From Lachnospiraceae bacterium AC2029 (GTDB lineage: Bacteria; Bacillota; Clostridia; Lachnospirales; Lachnospiraceae), in contig JNLK01000001.1 of NCBI GenBank assembly GCA_000703065.1, positions 2,254,001-2,318,000 of the forward strand: 64,000 nucleotides of DNA, given 5' to 3'. This document shows, in pieces, positions 36,801 through 44,475 of this stretch. The stretch's first letter is position 1; every line of letters starts with the position of its first letter. The notes below the pieces were generated by a model. It had not been told where the DNA came from. It was given only the letters and a program-made list of their open reading frames with translations, and did not search any database. The position numbers and the translations under genes were made by a program.

Positions 36801-38896
36801 CGACCGATAGACTTCAAGATTATGCGGATGCCAAGGCAAAGGCGGATGCTACGCCGGAGGAAAAGGCAGCATATGAAAAGGCAGTAGCAGACGGAAAGGC
36901 GGCCATCGCAGCAGCGAAGAATCAGGCAGAAGTCGCAGCAGCCCTTACTCAGGCCAAGGCAGCAGTTGATGATGCACTTGCAAAGATCAACGCCGACAGA
37001 GCAGCTGCAGCAGAAGCAGCGGCAGAGATGGCAGAGGCAGACAAGGCTGTTGAGGATGCAAAGACAGCGGCTGAAACCGCAAAGAATGCAGCGGCTGAAG
37101 CTGTAGCAAATGAGTATGCAACAGATGCAGATAAGACAGCGGTCAATACGGCAAAAGAAGCATTAGATGCTAAGATCAAGGCAGCAGAAGAACTTCCGGC
37201 AGGTGCAACAGCACAGCAGAAGAAGGATGCAGCAAAAGCAATCGAAGATGCAGTTAAGGCATTGAACGATAAGGTCGATACAGCCAATGTCAACTCCGCA
37301 GCAGCACAGGCGAAAGCGGAAGCGGAAGCAGATGCGGCAGCACAGCTGGCAGCAGCAAAGGAAGCAGCCATCGAAAGACTGGAAGACTACTCCGGGGCAA
37401 AGGCTCTGGCAGATGCAAATGAAACCGAGAAGGCAGCTTATGACAAGGCAGTAACTGACGGCAAGGCAGCCATCGAAGCAGCAGAGGACAAGGATGCGGT
37501 AGCAAAGGCCATCACGGATGCCAAGGCAGCGGTTGATGATGCACTTGCAACGATCAACGCCGACAGAGCAGCTTCAGAGGCAAAAGAAAAGGAAATGTCA
37601 GAAGCGGATCAGTCATTAGAGCTTGCAAAGGCATTTGCGGAAGGCACAAAGAAGGCAGCTGAAAAAGCAGCGGCAGATGCATATGCGTCCGAGGCAGATA
37701 AGAAAGCCATCAGCGACGCGACAAAGGCACTGGATGATGCAGTTAAGGCAGCCGAGGAACTTTCGAAGGATGCCACACCGGACGAGAAGAAAGCTGCAGC
37801 CGAAGCAATCGCAAAGGCAGCAACGGATCTGGATGCGGCAGTCGATAAGGCAGAGGTTGATTCTGCAGCAACGAAGGCAGCAGCAGAGAAATCATCAACA
37901 GAAGCAGAGAAGCTTAAGGAAGCAAAAGAAGCAGCCCTCGGAAGACTGGATGATTATTCAGAACTGAAGGCAAAGTCTGATGCTACAAAGGCAGAGAAGA
38001 GTGCTTATGACAAGGCAGTAGCTGACGGAAAGAAAGCAATCAATGCGGCAAAGGATAAGGCGGCAGTGGAAAATGCCCTGAATTCAGCCAAGGCAGCCAT
38101 CAATGCAGCACTTGCGAAGATCGATGATGACAGAGCAAAGGCAGCAGCAGTAACGGCAAAGATCAATGCACTTCCGGCAGCCGGCGCTATCAGCGTTGAT
38201 GACAGGGCTGATATCGAAGCGGCAAGAGCAGCATATAATGCTCTGACGGCAGATCAGAAGGCCAAGGTATCAAAGAGTACCCTGAAGAAACTGACAGATG
38301 CGGAAGCAGAACTTGCAACCGTATCGAAGTATTCCAAAGAATGGGTGAGCGGAAAGTGGTACAACAAGAACGGTACACAGTCCTATCTGGGTATCGGCAA
38401 GTGGAAGAAGGACAAGAAGGGCTGGTGGTTCGGAGACAACCTGGGATGGTATGCGAAGAACCAGTGGCAGAAGATCGACGGAAAGTGGTACTTCTTCGAT
38501 AAGGAAGGCTACATGGAAGCAAATGCTTATCGTCAGGGATACTATCTCAAGGCAAATGGTGCCTGGGACGGCAAGGCTAAGGTAGCCGGCTGGAAGCAGG
38601 ATAGCAAGGGCTGGTGGTACTCCTTAGGCGGCAGTGACTTCCTGAAGAACGGCTGGAAGAAGATCGACGGAAACTGGTATTACTTCAAGGCAACAGGTTA
38701 TATCGCCATTAACGAATTCGTTCAGGGCTGGTGGCTCAACAAGACCGGCGCATGGAAGGATCCGGTACGCTACAGCTGGCATAAGTCCGGCAGCAAGTGG
38801 TGGTACGGAACCAAGGATGGATGGTATGCAAAGAGCAAATCCTACACCATCGACGGCAAGAAGTACACCTTTGACAAGAAGGGATACACGAAGTAA
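33866..38896 (+). CDS. Very long secreted coiled-coil protein with choline-binding-type wall repeats
   Basis: The start at 33866 follows AGAGG. The protein has 1676 residues. A signal peptide ends near 28 (AYAEG). Three Ig/MBG-like modules with 'LTYDGQ', 'LKYKGSAQALVTAGTA' and 'LTYNGSAQALVTAGTA' span about 45-335. An Ala/Lys/Glu-rich helical stalk spans about 340-1490, with four and a half units of about 188 residues starting at DNA 35670, 36220, 36785, 37350 and 37918. Separate 'AR.AY.ALT.DQK..V' units flank it. The C-terminal 185 residues hold aromatic wall-binding repeats ('GWKKIDGNWYYFKATGY'). It is likely a fibre held non-covalently at the wall. Confidence 0.92.
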   Translation: MKHKRFLSWILIFALLFGTFNVPAYAEGDTTTISGDGTAAQTAQMTITLKIKETPVAGDFSFTPPSSLTYDGQPKTATVTSSREGMGAITLDYYSGDTKLDGAPTAEGIYTVKVDVAEGSEYKAATGITDASWTFTVVPYSTSMTITLNIPAAAVTTAPIAKTGLKYKGSAQALVTAGTAANGTLEYAIGENGTNAPTEGWSSALPTGTEIGTYHVWYRATSSHGNTDARYLSAVEIASDTYAMTITLTIIDKDPAVVTKAPTAKSLTYNGSAQALVTAGTASGGTMQYALGANATTAPTTGWSTSIPAKTNAGTYYVWYKVTGDANHNDTTPACVEVKINPVDKTDLNNAITEAETYYNSIKDETIYTDIASTLKTAIDAAKAIADNDNVVGSVVTEAIIEINQAKSDAEAGKKDADAANVVTEMINALPAEDKVTVSDAEKIAEAREAYEALTDDQKAKVENATLDKLKADERALGNVFAEALAKISKITKNNKEDVEALLDSYDKMTDQEKALVDQKIGRAGTKQLSDLEKALDVAKRIDDLRAVDDITLTDEKAITMARTAYELLTDAQKERISEEILANLTAAEEKLESLKQQEALDAAKANAIDRLNDYADAKALSDATSDEQNLYTGAVNGEIVKINAATTTDAVAAALTAAKQAVDGKLTEIRQARAEAAEMAAADEALKNAKTAAEAAVTAAEAALGDTYVPADDKTAINTAKSNLVTALEAANGLNADATAEEKNTAAKNVMDAVKALTEATDKANVDSAVAKLEEATAAEQLKAAKETAVDRLTDYSEAKALSDATRAEKKAYDDVVAAEIAKINAAETPEAAATALTAAKKAVDDALAQIEKDRADADAAAEEMAEADENLDYALWEAGYAKRKAERATADEYASDTGKKAISDAVKAVDEAVKAAEALSDDASAAEKNAVADAILEKAEALEEITDEVELNSEAARAAAEKAATEAQQLAAVKETATDRLQDYADAKAKADATPEEKAAYEKAVADGKAAIAAAKNQAEVAAALTQAKAAVDDALAKINADRAAAAEAAAEMAEADKAVEDAKTAAETAKNAAAEAVANEYATDADKTAVNTAKEALDAKIKAAEELPAGATAQQKKDAAKAIEDAVKALNDKVDTANVNSAAAQAKAEAEADAAAQLAAAKEAAIERLEDYSGAKALADANETEKAAYDKAVTDGKAAIEAAEDKDAVAKAITDAKAAVDDALATINADRAASEAKEKEMSEADQSLELAKAFAEGTKKAAEKAAADAYASEADKKAISDATKALDDAVKAAEELSKDATPDEKKAAAEAIAKAATDLDAAVDKAEVDSAATKAAAEKSSTEAEKLKEAKEAALGRLDDYSELKAKSDATKAEKSAYDKAVADGKKAINAAKDKAAVENALNSAKAAINAALAKIDDDRAKAAAVTAKINALPAAGAISVDDRADIEAARAAYNALTADQKAKVSKSTLKKLTDAEAELATVSKYSKEWVSGKWYNKNGTQSYLGIGKWKKDKKGWWFGDNLGWYAKNQWQKIDGKWYFFDKEGYMEANAYRQGYYLKANGAWDGKAKVAGWKQDSKGWWYSLGGSDFLKNGWKKIDGNWYYFKATGYIAINEFVQGWWLNKTGAWKDPVRYSWHKSGSKWWYGTKDGWYAKSKSYTIDGKKYTFDKKGYTK

Positions 38897-38916
38897 ATAT
38901 TAAGCTTTATGGCAGG

Positions 38917-38943
38917 ACCCGGTTAATTAAACCGGGTTCTGTT
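38917..38943 (+). terminator. Intrinsic terminator of the secreted-protein locus
   Basis: ACCCGGTT/AACCGGGT stem with 5-nt loop, then TCTGTT. The T tract is modest. Confidence 0.7.
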
Positions 38944-39178
38944 CATTGTGCAACTATCGTGTTTGATTTAGGATGAATAATGTTGATTCTTGCATTTGAG
39001 AAGAGTATGAGAGATATATTTGATACCGCGGTGATATAGAATAAGGGGGCCTGGGGGTGGTAGCCACCAGCAAGCAGCGCAAATTTAACATTTGCACGTT
39101 GCTTGTCAGAACTTCAGATAATTTGGCTTGGTTGTAAATGGGTCCATCTTTTCCACGGCAGGAGTGATTAGTGATGTC
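38944..39178. other. Non-coding stretch with two adjacent hairpins
   Basis: No gene is visible. GGTGG-TAG-CCACC (39056-39068) is directly followed by a 14-pair hairpin (39071-39084 with 39090-39105, 2-nt bulge, loop TTAAC). No T tract follows, so these are not terminators. They could belong to a small RNA or a DNA processing site. Confidence 0.45.
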
Positions 39179-39211
39179 AAAAAGTTGGACCCACTGGGTC
39201 TAACTTTTTTT
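39179..39211. terminator. Bidirectional terminator between locus and regulator
   Basis: AAAAAGTTGGACCC...GGGTCTAACTTTTTTT forms a long symmetric stem with T tracts on both strands. It ends the minus-strand regulator gene. A further GC-rich hairpin (GGCGG...CCGCC, 39213-39263) lies between it and that gene. Confidence 0.85.
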
Positions 39212-39272
39212 AGCGGCGGATAATCGGCAGCGAGGAGAGCGTGCACCGGTTGTCTGCCGCCTTTTCATTTTC

Positions 39273-40007
39273 TTAGAAATACTGGTACATAAATTCGTTG
39301 AGTCTATCCAGTATATATTCTCTGGCGACTTCCCAGGAGACTTCTCGCCAGGTCCGATCTTCACGGATTATGGCGTCCTTGCGTTCTTCTGGATCCAACT
39401 GGTCCACATAGAGGGAAGGTAGATCCTCATAGATCAGATCCTCTAAATCCTCAATATCGAGCTGGTGAAGGACAATGCTTTCCTGCTGGTAAATGAGAGC
39501 CACTTTGTACATCTTGTCGTGTAATTCTTTATAGAATTCAATTTCAGCATCTCTGCGTTCATTTGCATCCTCAATATCAGTAAAATCTGGATAGTAATCG
39601 TTAAAGCCATTGGTCTGCGAGTATTCATCGAGAAAGATAATAAAAGCATCATAGATCTTCTTCAGTGAGTCAAGCTGGCGGTCAGTAACAGTTATCTTCA
39701 TAGGAATATCATCCTCCAAACGTTCTTTTGTGTAGAGCAATTCCATATAACTTTCAAGTCCCAACTCGGTTGCAAGGCCTTTTACCGCATTAAGGTCGAT
39801 AGGTCCATTCTTTTCACAAAGCCATCCATGGACAGTTCCTTGCCCGACTTTCAGTTTGCCCGCCAGAATTTCTTCGCATTGTGTGAGAGTAGTTCCTTTA
39901 GGGTTGTTCTGAAGATTGTAGGTTCGAAAACTTCTTTTGAACGCGAGAAAATTAAAATAGTAAGTCACGCCATCGATATGGAATGCTCGGCTTGTCTTTG
40001 TATTCAT
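39273..40007 (-). CDS. HTH (XRE-like) regulator with helical C-terminal domain
   Basis: The start at 40007 has GGAGG at 6-8 nt; the open frame upstream has none. The protein has 244 residues. Residues about 38-85 look like an XRE-type helix-turn-helix ('TQCEEILAGKLKVGQGTVHG', then 'DLNAVKGLATELGL'). The rest is acidic and helical with 'DRQLDSLKKIYDAFIIFLDE' and a Glu-rich end, with no recognised ligand domain. It is oriented opposite to its neighbours and may control the secreted-protein locus, the oxidoreductase genes or ICE excision. Confidence 0.75.
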   Translation of the reverse strand: MNTKTSRAFHIDGVTYYFNFLAFKRSFRTYNLQNNPKGTTLTQCEEILAGKLKVGQGTVHGWLCEKNGPIDLNAVKGLATELGLESYMELLYTKERLEDDIPMKITVTDRQLDSLKKIYDAFIIFLDEYSQTNGFNDYYPDFTDIEDANERRDAEIEFYKELHDKMYKVALIYQQESIVLHQLDIEDLEDLIYEDLPSLYVDQLDPEERKDAIIREDRTWREVSWEVAREYILDRLNEFMYQYF

Positions 40008-40390
40008 ACTGTGTATCCTCCGGAATGAAATGTTGAAAGGAGGCATAGGATCCTGCTGGGAGTTGAAGCTGTACCCGGACTTCACTGCCTGTTGCAGCAG
40101 CAAGAGCCTATACCGCCCATAAGGTCGCGCAGGTTACCAACAACAATGACCTGCGCTTCAATGATCACTGATGAACACATTGTTACATAGTCGAGGAGCT
40201 GATGCAAGGGGGATAAATGTCAACCTTTGGACAGAGTAAATGGAATGTTGCGTTACTTATTCGGGAGCACTGCTTTCTGAATAAAATGTTTAGTGATTAT
40301 GGATTGAGCATGTGGTCTATGGTAGAATGGAGACACGGGTCTATGGGCCATGATTATTATGATAAACTGGAATTTGGTAGAGGTATTGGT
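40008..40390. other. Intergenic region between regulator and oxidoreductase
   Basis: No convincing gene. A 34-codon frame without a start (40067-40171, ending 'VAQVTNNNDLRFNDH') may be a gene remnant. The frame of the next gene stays open back to 40217 but without a ribosome binding site. The DNA is AT-rich towards the oxidoreductase. Confidence 0.4.
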
Positions 40391-40978
40391 ATGAAAGTGT
40401 TTATTGTATATTGCCATCCTTCAAAAGATAGTTTTACGAATGATGTATATAAATCTTTTGAACGAGGTTTAAGAGATGCAGGTCATGAGATTATTATTTC
40501 TGATTTATATGAAATGAATTTTAAAACGGATATAAGTGAAGAAGAATATTTACGAGAAACCTATTACATAGCTGATGGAATAAAATCAAAAGATGTCTTG
40601 ATTGAACAGGAAAAAATACAGAACAGTGATGCAATTGTGTTTATATATCCTGTGTTTTGGACAGAAGCACCCGCAAAGCTTGTGGGTTGGTTTGATCGGA
40701 TTTGGACCACAGGATTTGCTTATAAGCCAGATCCTACTATGAAGGTTCTTGAAAAAGCATTATTTATAGTTTGTGCAGGAAAATCAATGGAATCTCTCAT
40801 TGAAACAGGGGAAAAGAGTGCTATGGAAATAGTAATGTTGGGAGATAGAATTCGTAATAGAGCAAAAGAGAAAGAAATGGTTATTTTTGATAGTATGACG
40901 CATTGGAATGAAGAAGCACGAAGTGAGAATATTGCTCGACATCTTTCCAAGGCGTATGAAATGGGTATAAAATTTTGA
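40391..40978 (+). CDS. NAD(P)H-dependent oxidoreductase, flavodoxin-like fold
   Basis: The start at 40391 gives a clean N-terminus, 'MKVFIVYCHPSKDSFTNDV', the FMN-phosphate loop of the NQO/MdaB group, and has GAGG upstream. The protein has 195 residues. 'DAIVFIYPVFWTEAPAKLVG' and 'FDRIWTTGFAY' are the conserved quinone-reductase segments. Likely reduces quinones or similar electrophiles with FMN/FAD. The gene is much more AT-rich than its neighbours, a sign of separate acquisition. Confidence 0.9.
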   Translation: MKVFIVYCHPSKDSFTNDVYKSFERGLRDAGHEIIISDLYEMNFKTDISEEEYLRETYYIADGIKSKDVLIEQEKIQNSDAIVFIYPVFWTEAPAKLVGWFDRIWTTGFAYKPDPTMKVLEKALFIVCAGKSMESLIETGEKSAMEIVMLGDRIRNRAKEKEMVIFDSMTHWNEEARSENIARHLSKAYEMGIKF

Positions 40979-41027
40979 GACACTCAAAACTTCAAGTTTG
41001 TTGAAAAGATAATTGGAGGATAAGACA

Positions 41028-41510
41028 ATGGCAAATATATTAGTAGCATACTTCTCGGCAACTGGCACAACCGGCATGGCTGCGACGGCTCTGGCGGATG
41101 CTGCCGGTGCGGATCTGTATGAGATCCTGCCGGAGGTTCCTTATACAAATGATGACTTGAACTGGCGTGATGAGCAGTCCCGCAGTTCCCTGGAGATGAA
41201 CGATCCGAAAGGCAGACCGCCAATCGGAGGGGATAAGGTTTCGAACTTGGAGCGGTATGATACGATCTTTCTCTGCTTTCCGATCTGGTGGTATGTGGCT
41301 CCTACGATCGTGAATTCGTTCCTGGAGAGTTATGATATGCACGGAAAGAAGATCGTGCTTTTTGCAACGTCCGGCGGATCCGGATTCGGAAAGACTCTGG
41401 AGCGACTGGAGGACAGTGCACCGGGAGCTGCCGAGATCATGGAAGGCGTAATGTTGAACGGAGAGAAGAGCAAGGAAGAACTAAAAGAGATTATAGAGCA
41501 ATTCATCTGA
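41028..41510 (+). CDS. Flavodoxin
   Basis: The start at 41028 has GGAGG (41015-41019). The protein has 160 residues. 'MANILVAYFSATGTTGMAA' is the FMN phosphate-binding loop. 'FLCFPIWWYVAPTIVNSFLE' and 'FATSGGSGFGKTLERL' complete the flavodoxin_4-type signature. It may supply electrons to, or share substrates with, the preceding oxidoreductase. GC content returns to backbone level here. Confidence 0.9.
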   Translation: MANILVAYFSATGTTGMAATALADAAGADLYEILPEVPYTNDDLNWRDEQSRSSLEMNDPKGRPPIGGDKVSNLERYDTIFLCFPIWWYVAPTIVNSFLESYDMHGKKIVLFATSGGSGFGKTLERLEDSAPGAAEIMEGVMLNGEKSKEELKEIIEQFI

Positions 41511-41560
41511 AAAAGTGAAGAAACATGAGAGTAATGAGAGTGAATGAGAGTATCACCTTA

Positions 41561-41569
41561 TGCTATAGT
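41561..41569 (+). promoter_or_regulatory. Extended -10 promoter of the integration module
   Basis: TGCTATAGT is an extended -10 element. The -35 (TGAATG, 41541-41546) is poor. Transcription would start about 41576 and enter the structured leader. Confidence 0.6.
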
Positions 41570-41592
41570 GTAAACTGAAGATTAGATAACAG

Positions 41593-41656
41593 AGCACCGA
41601 CTAAGTGGTGCCAAAGGCCTGTACCTGGGGTTCATCCCTAAGTGTGGGTCTTTTTT
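41593..41656 (+). terminator. Two-hairpin leader with terminator (attenuator)
   Basis: GCACC...GGTGC (41594-41611) is followed by a G-U-rich stem (about 41616-41650) and six T's. It lies right behind the promoter and before the DUF6462-like gene, so it can attenuate the excision genes. Confidence 0.7.
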
Positions 41657-41688
41657 GTTTGCATTTTTCAGAATAGGAGGAACTGCGG

Positions 41689-41733
41689 ATGGAAGTGAAT
41701 GATAGGGAGGTGAAGAAACCATGCTTATTTTGA
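41689..41733 (+). CDS. Possible 14-aa leader peptide
   Basis: AGGAGG (41675-41680) lies 8 nt before ATG 41689. The frame reads MEVNDREVKKPCLF and stops. It is followed by an overlapping frame at 41721. The strong ribosome binding site suggests it is translated; function is unknown. Confidence 0.35.
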   Translation: MEVNDREVKKPCLF

Positions 41734-41777
41734 TAATGAAGAATGTAGGTGTTTCAAGAAATCATTATAAGGAGTGA
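41721..41777 (+). CDS. Possible 18-aa leader peptide
   Basis: GGGAGG (41705-41710) precedes ATG 41721. The frame reads MLILIMKNVGVSRNHYKE and its TGA sits 6 nt before the next gene's ATG. It overlaps the first leader ORF in another frame. Confidence 0.35.
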   Translation: MLILIMKNVGVSRNHYKE

Positions 41778-41783
41778 ATGACT

Positions 41784-42005
41784 ATGGGATACAAGAGAAA
41801 AGAAACGGATAATATGGAGAACCTACTTACAAACGGAAAGAAGAAGTTCGTAAAGTATGATGAAGGTGCAGCGATGTTTTCCATGGGGATTCATTCCTTC
41901 ATGGATCTGGCTAAGGAGGCAAAGGCAGTTTACCGCATCAGACGGATCGTCTTGGTAAATACCGAGATCATCGAAGAGTATCTTGAAAACTTCAGAGATA
42001 TGTAA
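41784..42005 (+). CDS. DUF6462-type small protein, excisionase-like
   Basis: The start at 41784 is 9 nt from AAGGAG; ATG 41778 is too close. The protein has 73 residues. 'KKKFVKYDEGAAMFSMGIHS' and 'LAKEAKAVYRIRRIVLVNTE' match the DUF6462 family, which has a winged-HTH/excisionase-like layout and often precedes ICE integrases. It probably directs excision. Confidence 0.8.
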   Translation: MGYKRKETDNMENLLTNGKKKFVKYDEGAAMFSMGIHSFMDLAKEAKAVYRIRRIVLVNTEIIEEYLENFRDM

Positions 42006-42052
42006 CGAAGAAGGACGTAACGAAAATTAAAGGAACGGCTCTCAAAAAAACA

Positions 42053-42081
42053 TTGAATTTGTGTGGGGCATAAACTATAAT
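42053..42081 (+). promoter_or_regulatory. Promoter of RHH-integrase genes
   Basis: TTGAAT (42053-42058) and TATAAT (42076-42081) are spaced exactly 17 bp. It is the best promoter in the ICE part of the window. Confidence 0.8.
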
Positions 42082-42109
42082 GTGCATATAGGTTTTGAAA
42101 GGAGCAGTT

Positions 42110-42280
42110 ATGGCGAAAGTAGGACGTCCCCCGGTAGAGAATAAGAAGTATATTAAGGTAGGCTTCCGAGTTACCGAGGCAGAACGTGACAGACTTCTCG
42201 CATACTGCAAGAAGATGAATCTTACCCAAGCAGAGGTCTTCCAGCAGGCGCTTGAGCTGCTGTACAAGACCATGCCATAA
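42110..42280 (+). CDS. Ribbon-helix-helix (CopG-like) DNA-binding protein
   Basis: AAAGGAG lies at 42098-42104 and ATG at 42110. The protein has 56 residues. 'GRPPVENKKYIKVGFRVTEA' is an AT-hook-like start plus RHH strand. 'AERDRLLAYCKKMNLTQAEV' gives the two helices. It probably regulates its own promoter and the integrase. Confidence 0.85.
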   Translation: MAKVGRPPVENKKYIKVGFRVTEAERDRLLAYCKKMNLTQAEVFQQALELLYKTMP

Positions 42281-42317
42281 GAGAGTTGTTCCTTCGTTAT
42301 TGCAAGGAGGAACGCAG

Positions 42318-43547
42318 ATGGCACAAAGCAGGAAGGACTCCCGTGGCTATGCGCTCAGAACGGGAGAGAGCCAAAGAGCAGACGGACGATATTCGTACTC
42401 TTATACGGATAAAAATAGTAAGAGGCACACCGTCTATGGCAAGGATCTGGTTGAACTGAGAAAGAAGGAGCAGAAGATCAGACGCGATCTGGAGGATGGA
42501 CTGGATCCCCAGAGAGCAGAGCGTATTACAGTCAACGATGTATTTGATTCGTACATCAAACAGAAATACGACTTGAAACCGACGACCAGAGTAAGTTACA
42601 TTTACACCTATGATCATTTCATCAGGGACACCTTCGGAAGAAGGAAGCTGTCAAAGGTTCGTTATACAGATGTGAAGGAATTTTACTATTCCCTTATCGT
42701 TGAGCAGGGATTATCTCCCGCCACAGTTGATAACGTACATACACAGCTTCATCCGGTATTTACGATGGCAGTTCGTAACGGACTCATTCGTACCAATCCG
42801 GCATCCGAGGTTCTCGGTGAGATCAAGAAGAGTCATGTGTGGGTAAAGACCAAGCGTAAAGCTTTGACGGTACCGGAGCAGAAGGCATTCATGAATTATC
42901 TGTATGCCAATCATCAGTACCAGGGGTGGAAGCCTATCATCACAGTCTTGATCGGAACGGGAATGAGAATCGGTGAATGTCTGGGCCTTAGATGGCAGGA
43001 TCTCGACTTTGAGAATCGTATCATTGACATTAATCACAATCTGGTGCACCGTAGGGTAGATGAGGAAGGTGGAAGCCTTCATATCAATACTCCGAAGACG
43101 GAAGCCGGTTGTAGGAAGATCCCGATGATCAGTGAGGTATACGAGGCATTTCTCGAAGAATATCAACTCCAGCAGATCACGGGTTTCTGCACGCAGGAGA
43201 TCGATGGATATTCAGGATTCGTATTTACAAGCTCGGGAGGAACGGTTACTATACCTTCTGAAGTGAATCGTGCGATTCATAACATCACGGCAGAGTACAA
43301 TGAAGAAGAAACTGCCAGAGCGAAGAAAGAAAAGAGAGAGCCTTTTCTCCTTCCGGACTTCTCCGCTCACCATCTTAGACATACTTTCTGTACCAGACTT
43401 TGTGAGAACGAAACGAATCTCAAGGTCATTCAGACGGTGATGGGACACAAGGACATCCAGACGACGATGGATATCTACGCAGACTGCACCGAGGAGAAGA
43501 AGCAGGAAGTGATCAAGAAGATGGAAGATAAGATTTTTGTGATTTAA
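42318..43547 (+). CDS. int: Tyrosine recombinase (ICE integrase, Tn916-like group)
   Basis: The start at 42318 has AAGGAGG (42304-42310). The protein has 409 residues. An N-terminal arm-binding domain ('RYSYSYTDKNSKRHTVYG') is followed by a SAM-like core-binding domain (about 80-165). Catalytic residues are the Arg in 'TGMRIGECLGLRW' (about 214), 'HHLRHTFCTRL' (H-x-x-R, about 350), 'MGHKDIQTTMDIY' (His about 375, nucleophile Tyr about 385). It inserts and excises the ICE and marks its right end. Confidence 0.96.
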   Translation: MAQSRKDSRGYALRTGESQRADGRYSYSYTDKNSKRHTVYGKDLVELRKKEQKIRRDLEDGLDPQRAERITVNDVFDSYIKQKYDLKPTTRVSYIYTYDHFIRDTFGRRKLSKVRYTDVKEFYYSLIVEQGLSPATVDNVHTQLHPVFTMAVRNGLIRTNPASEVLGEIKKSHVWVKTKRKALTVPEQKAFMNYLYANHQYQGWKPIITVLIGTGMRIGECLGLRWQDLDFENRIIDINHNLVHRRVDEEGGSLHINTPKTEAGCRKIPMISEVYEAFLEEYQLQQITGFCTQEIDGYSGFVFTSSGGTVTIPSEVNRAIHNITAEYNEEETARAKKEKREPFLLPDFSAHHLRHTFCTRLCENETNLKVIQTVMGHKDIQTTMDIYADCTEEKKQEVIKKMEDKIFVI

Positions 43548-43654
43548 AAGTGCCTGTTAAAGCAGTGCCTTTTCTCACAAATTAAACTTTACGTCTTAAT
43601 CCACCGACTGACCGAAAAATGAAAAGTGATGCATCCAGTACCGCACGCTAAGAC

Positions 43655-43847
43655 ATTACCACGGAACAGGACGGTAATCCTCAAAGGCGCCGAAATGCAT
43701 TTGGACGGAGTCGAGGGGATAAAGACGGAATAGGACGTAAGAACTGACCAATCCAATCCCGACACTTAAGAGCATTCAGTAAGAAAATAGCGTAAAATAT
43801 GGTGTTAAGAGGTGTTGAATAATCGAAAATACACCCAATTTACACCC
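43655..43847. repeat. Terminal repeat region of the ICE (putative integrase arm sites)
   Basis: No gene between 43548 and 43889. A 16-17 bp imperfect direct repeat ACGGAAyAGGACG(G)TAA lies at 43661 and 43725. ATTACC...GGTAAT brackets the first copy. GGTGTT occurs at 43801 and 43811, and its complement-type ACACCC at 43831 and 43842. The pairs are 10 and 11 bp apart, one helical turn. Such paired sites next to an integrase suggest arm-type binding. Confidence 0.6.
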
Positions 43848-43877
43848 AAATAGTATGAAGTGACAGAAAGTTGACTT

Positions 43878-43911
43878 AAAGACCAGTAGAAATGCTGGTC
43901 TTTATTTTTTT
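43878..43911 (+). terminator. Intrinsic terminator near the ICE right end
   Basis: AAAGACCAG/CTGGTCTTT is a perfect 9-bp stem, 8-nt loop, then a run of T's. Confidence 0.88.
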
Positions 43912-44090
43912 TTCTTCTCAAATATGGTATAGTTGATTGGTATTTATATCATGAGTTAAGAGCTGGAGCTTTTTATATTGGGATAATTGTTATTGCAGTT
44001 TTTGTGATTTCTATTGTTGCGCGAAAAGTATCTCATCATTTACGCCTGAAAAAATATAATAAGAACCGATTGATTTATAGGAACCGATAG
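43890..44090 (+). pseudogene. 3' remnant of a membrane-protein gene
   Basis: The frame is open from 43890 to TAG 44090 but has no start codon before a GTG deep inside. It reads 'KYGIVDWYLYHELRAGAFYI', then a hydrophobic helix 'IIVIAVFVISIVA' and a basic tail 'LRLKKYNKNRLIYRNR'. This is how a gene cut at its 5' end by ICE insertion or deletion would look. The family is not recognised. Confidence 0.4.
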
Positions 44091-44151
44091 TAATATCTAT
44101 CGACGATAAATGTAGATCAAAAATATCATAAATGAAGGGGAGGTACAGGAA

Positions 44152-44430
44152 ATGTATGATTTTTGGTATTGTGTAGGCTTTTTTTCTGTTTTTATTATTT
44201 TAATGGTTATTGAGTTAATTAAGGTGAGAAGAGGTAAATCACCGTGGGCATGGTATGGGATCGGATTTATCGTATATGATATAGTGTTGATTACTTTAAC
44301 TTTAAAACCAGTTAATGCGCCGATCACCATGCTATGGATAGTTTTTGTTTTGTTGTTATTAACTGCCGCAGTACTCATAAAAACTATAAAACCGATACAA
44401 AAAAATGATGGGGAAAATATAGCCTACTGA
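44152..44430 (+). CDS. Small three-helix membrane protein
   Basis: The protein has 92 residues. GGGGAGG precedes ATG 44152. Three hydrophobic segments lie at about 3-22, 33-52 and 60-78, with a positive loop KVRRGKSPWAWY. No family is recognised. It is AT-rich and lies just outside the ICE end, so it may be chromosomal or a fragment of another element. Confidence 0.65.
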   Translation: MYDFWYCVGFFSVFIILMVIELIKVRRGKSPWAWYGIGFIVYDIVLITLTLKPVNAPITMLWIVFVLLLLTAAVLIKTIKPIQKNDGENIAY

Positions 44431-44475
44431 CACCCATTTCCTCAGCAATGCTTCGCCCTGACTGTTATAAATCAA

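Noticed and set aside
36949-37371. Ala/Ser-rich minus-strand ORFs in the coiled-coil gene
   Set aside because: They are mirror frames of the Ala-rich plus-strand repeats, without start signals.
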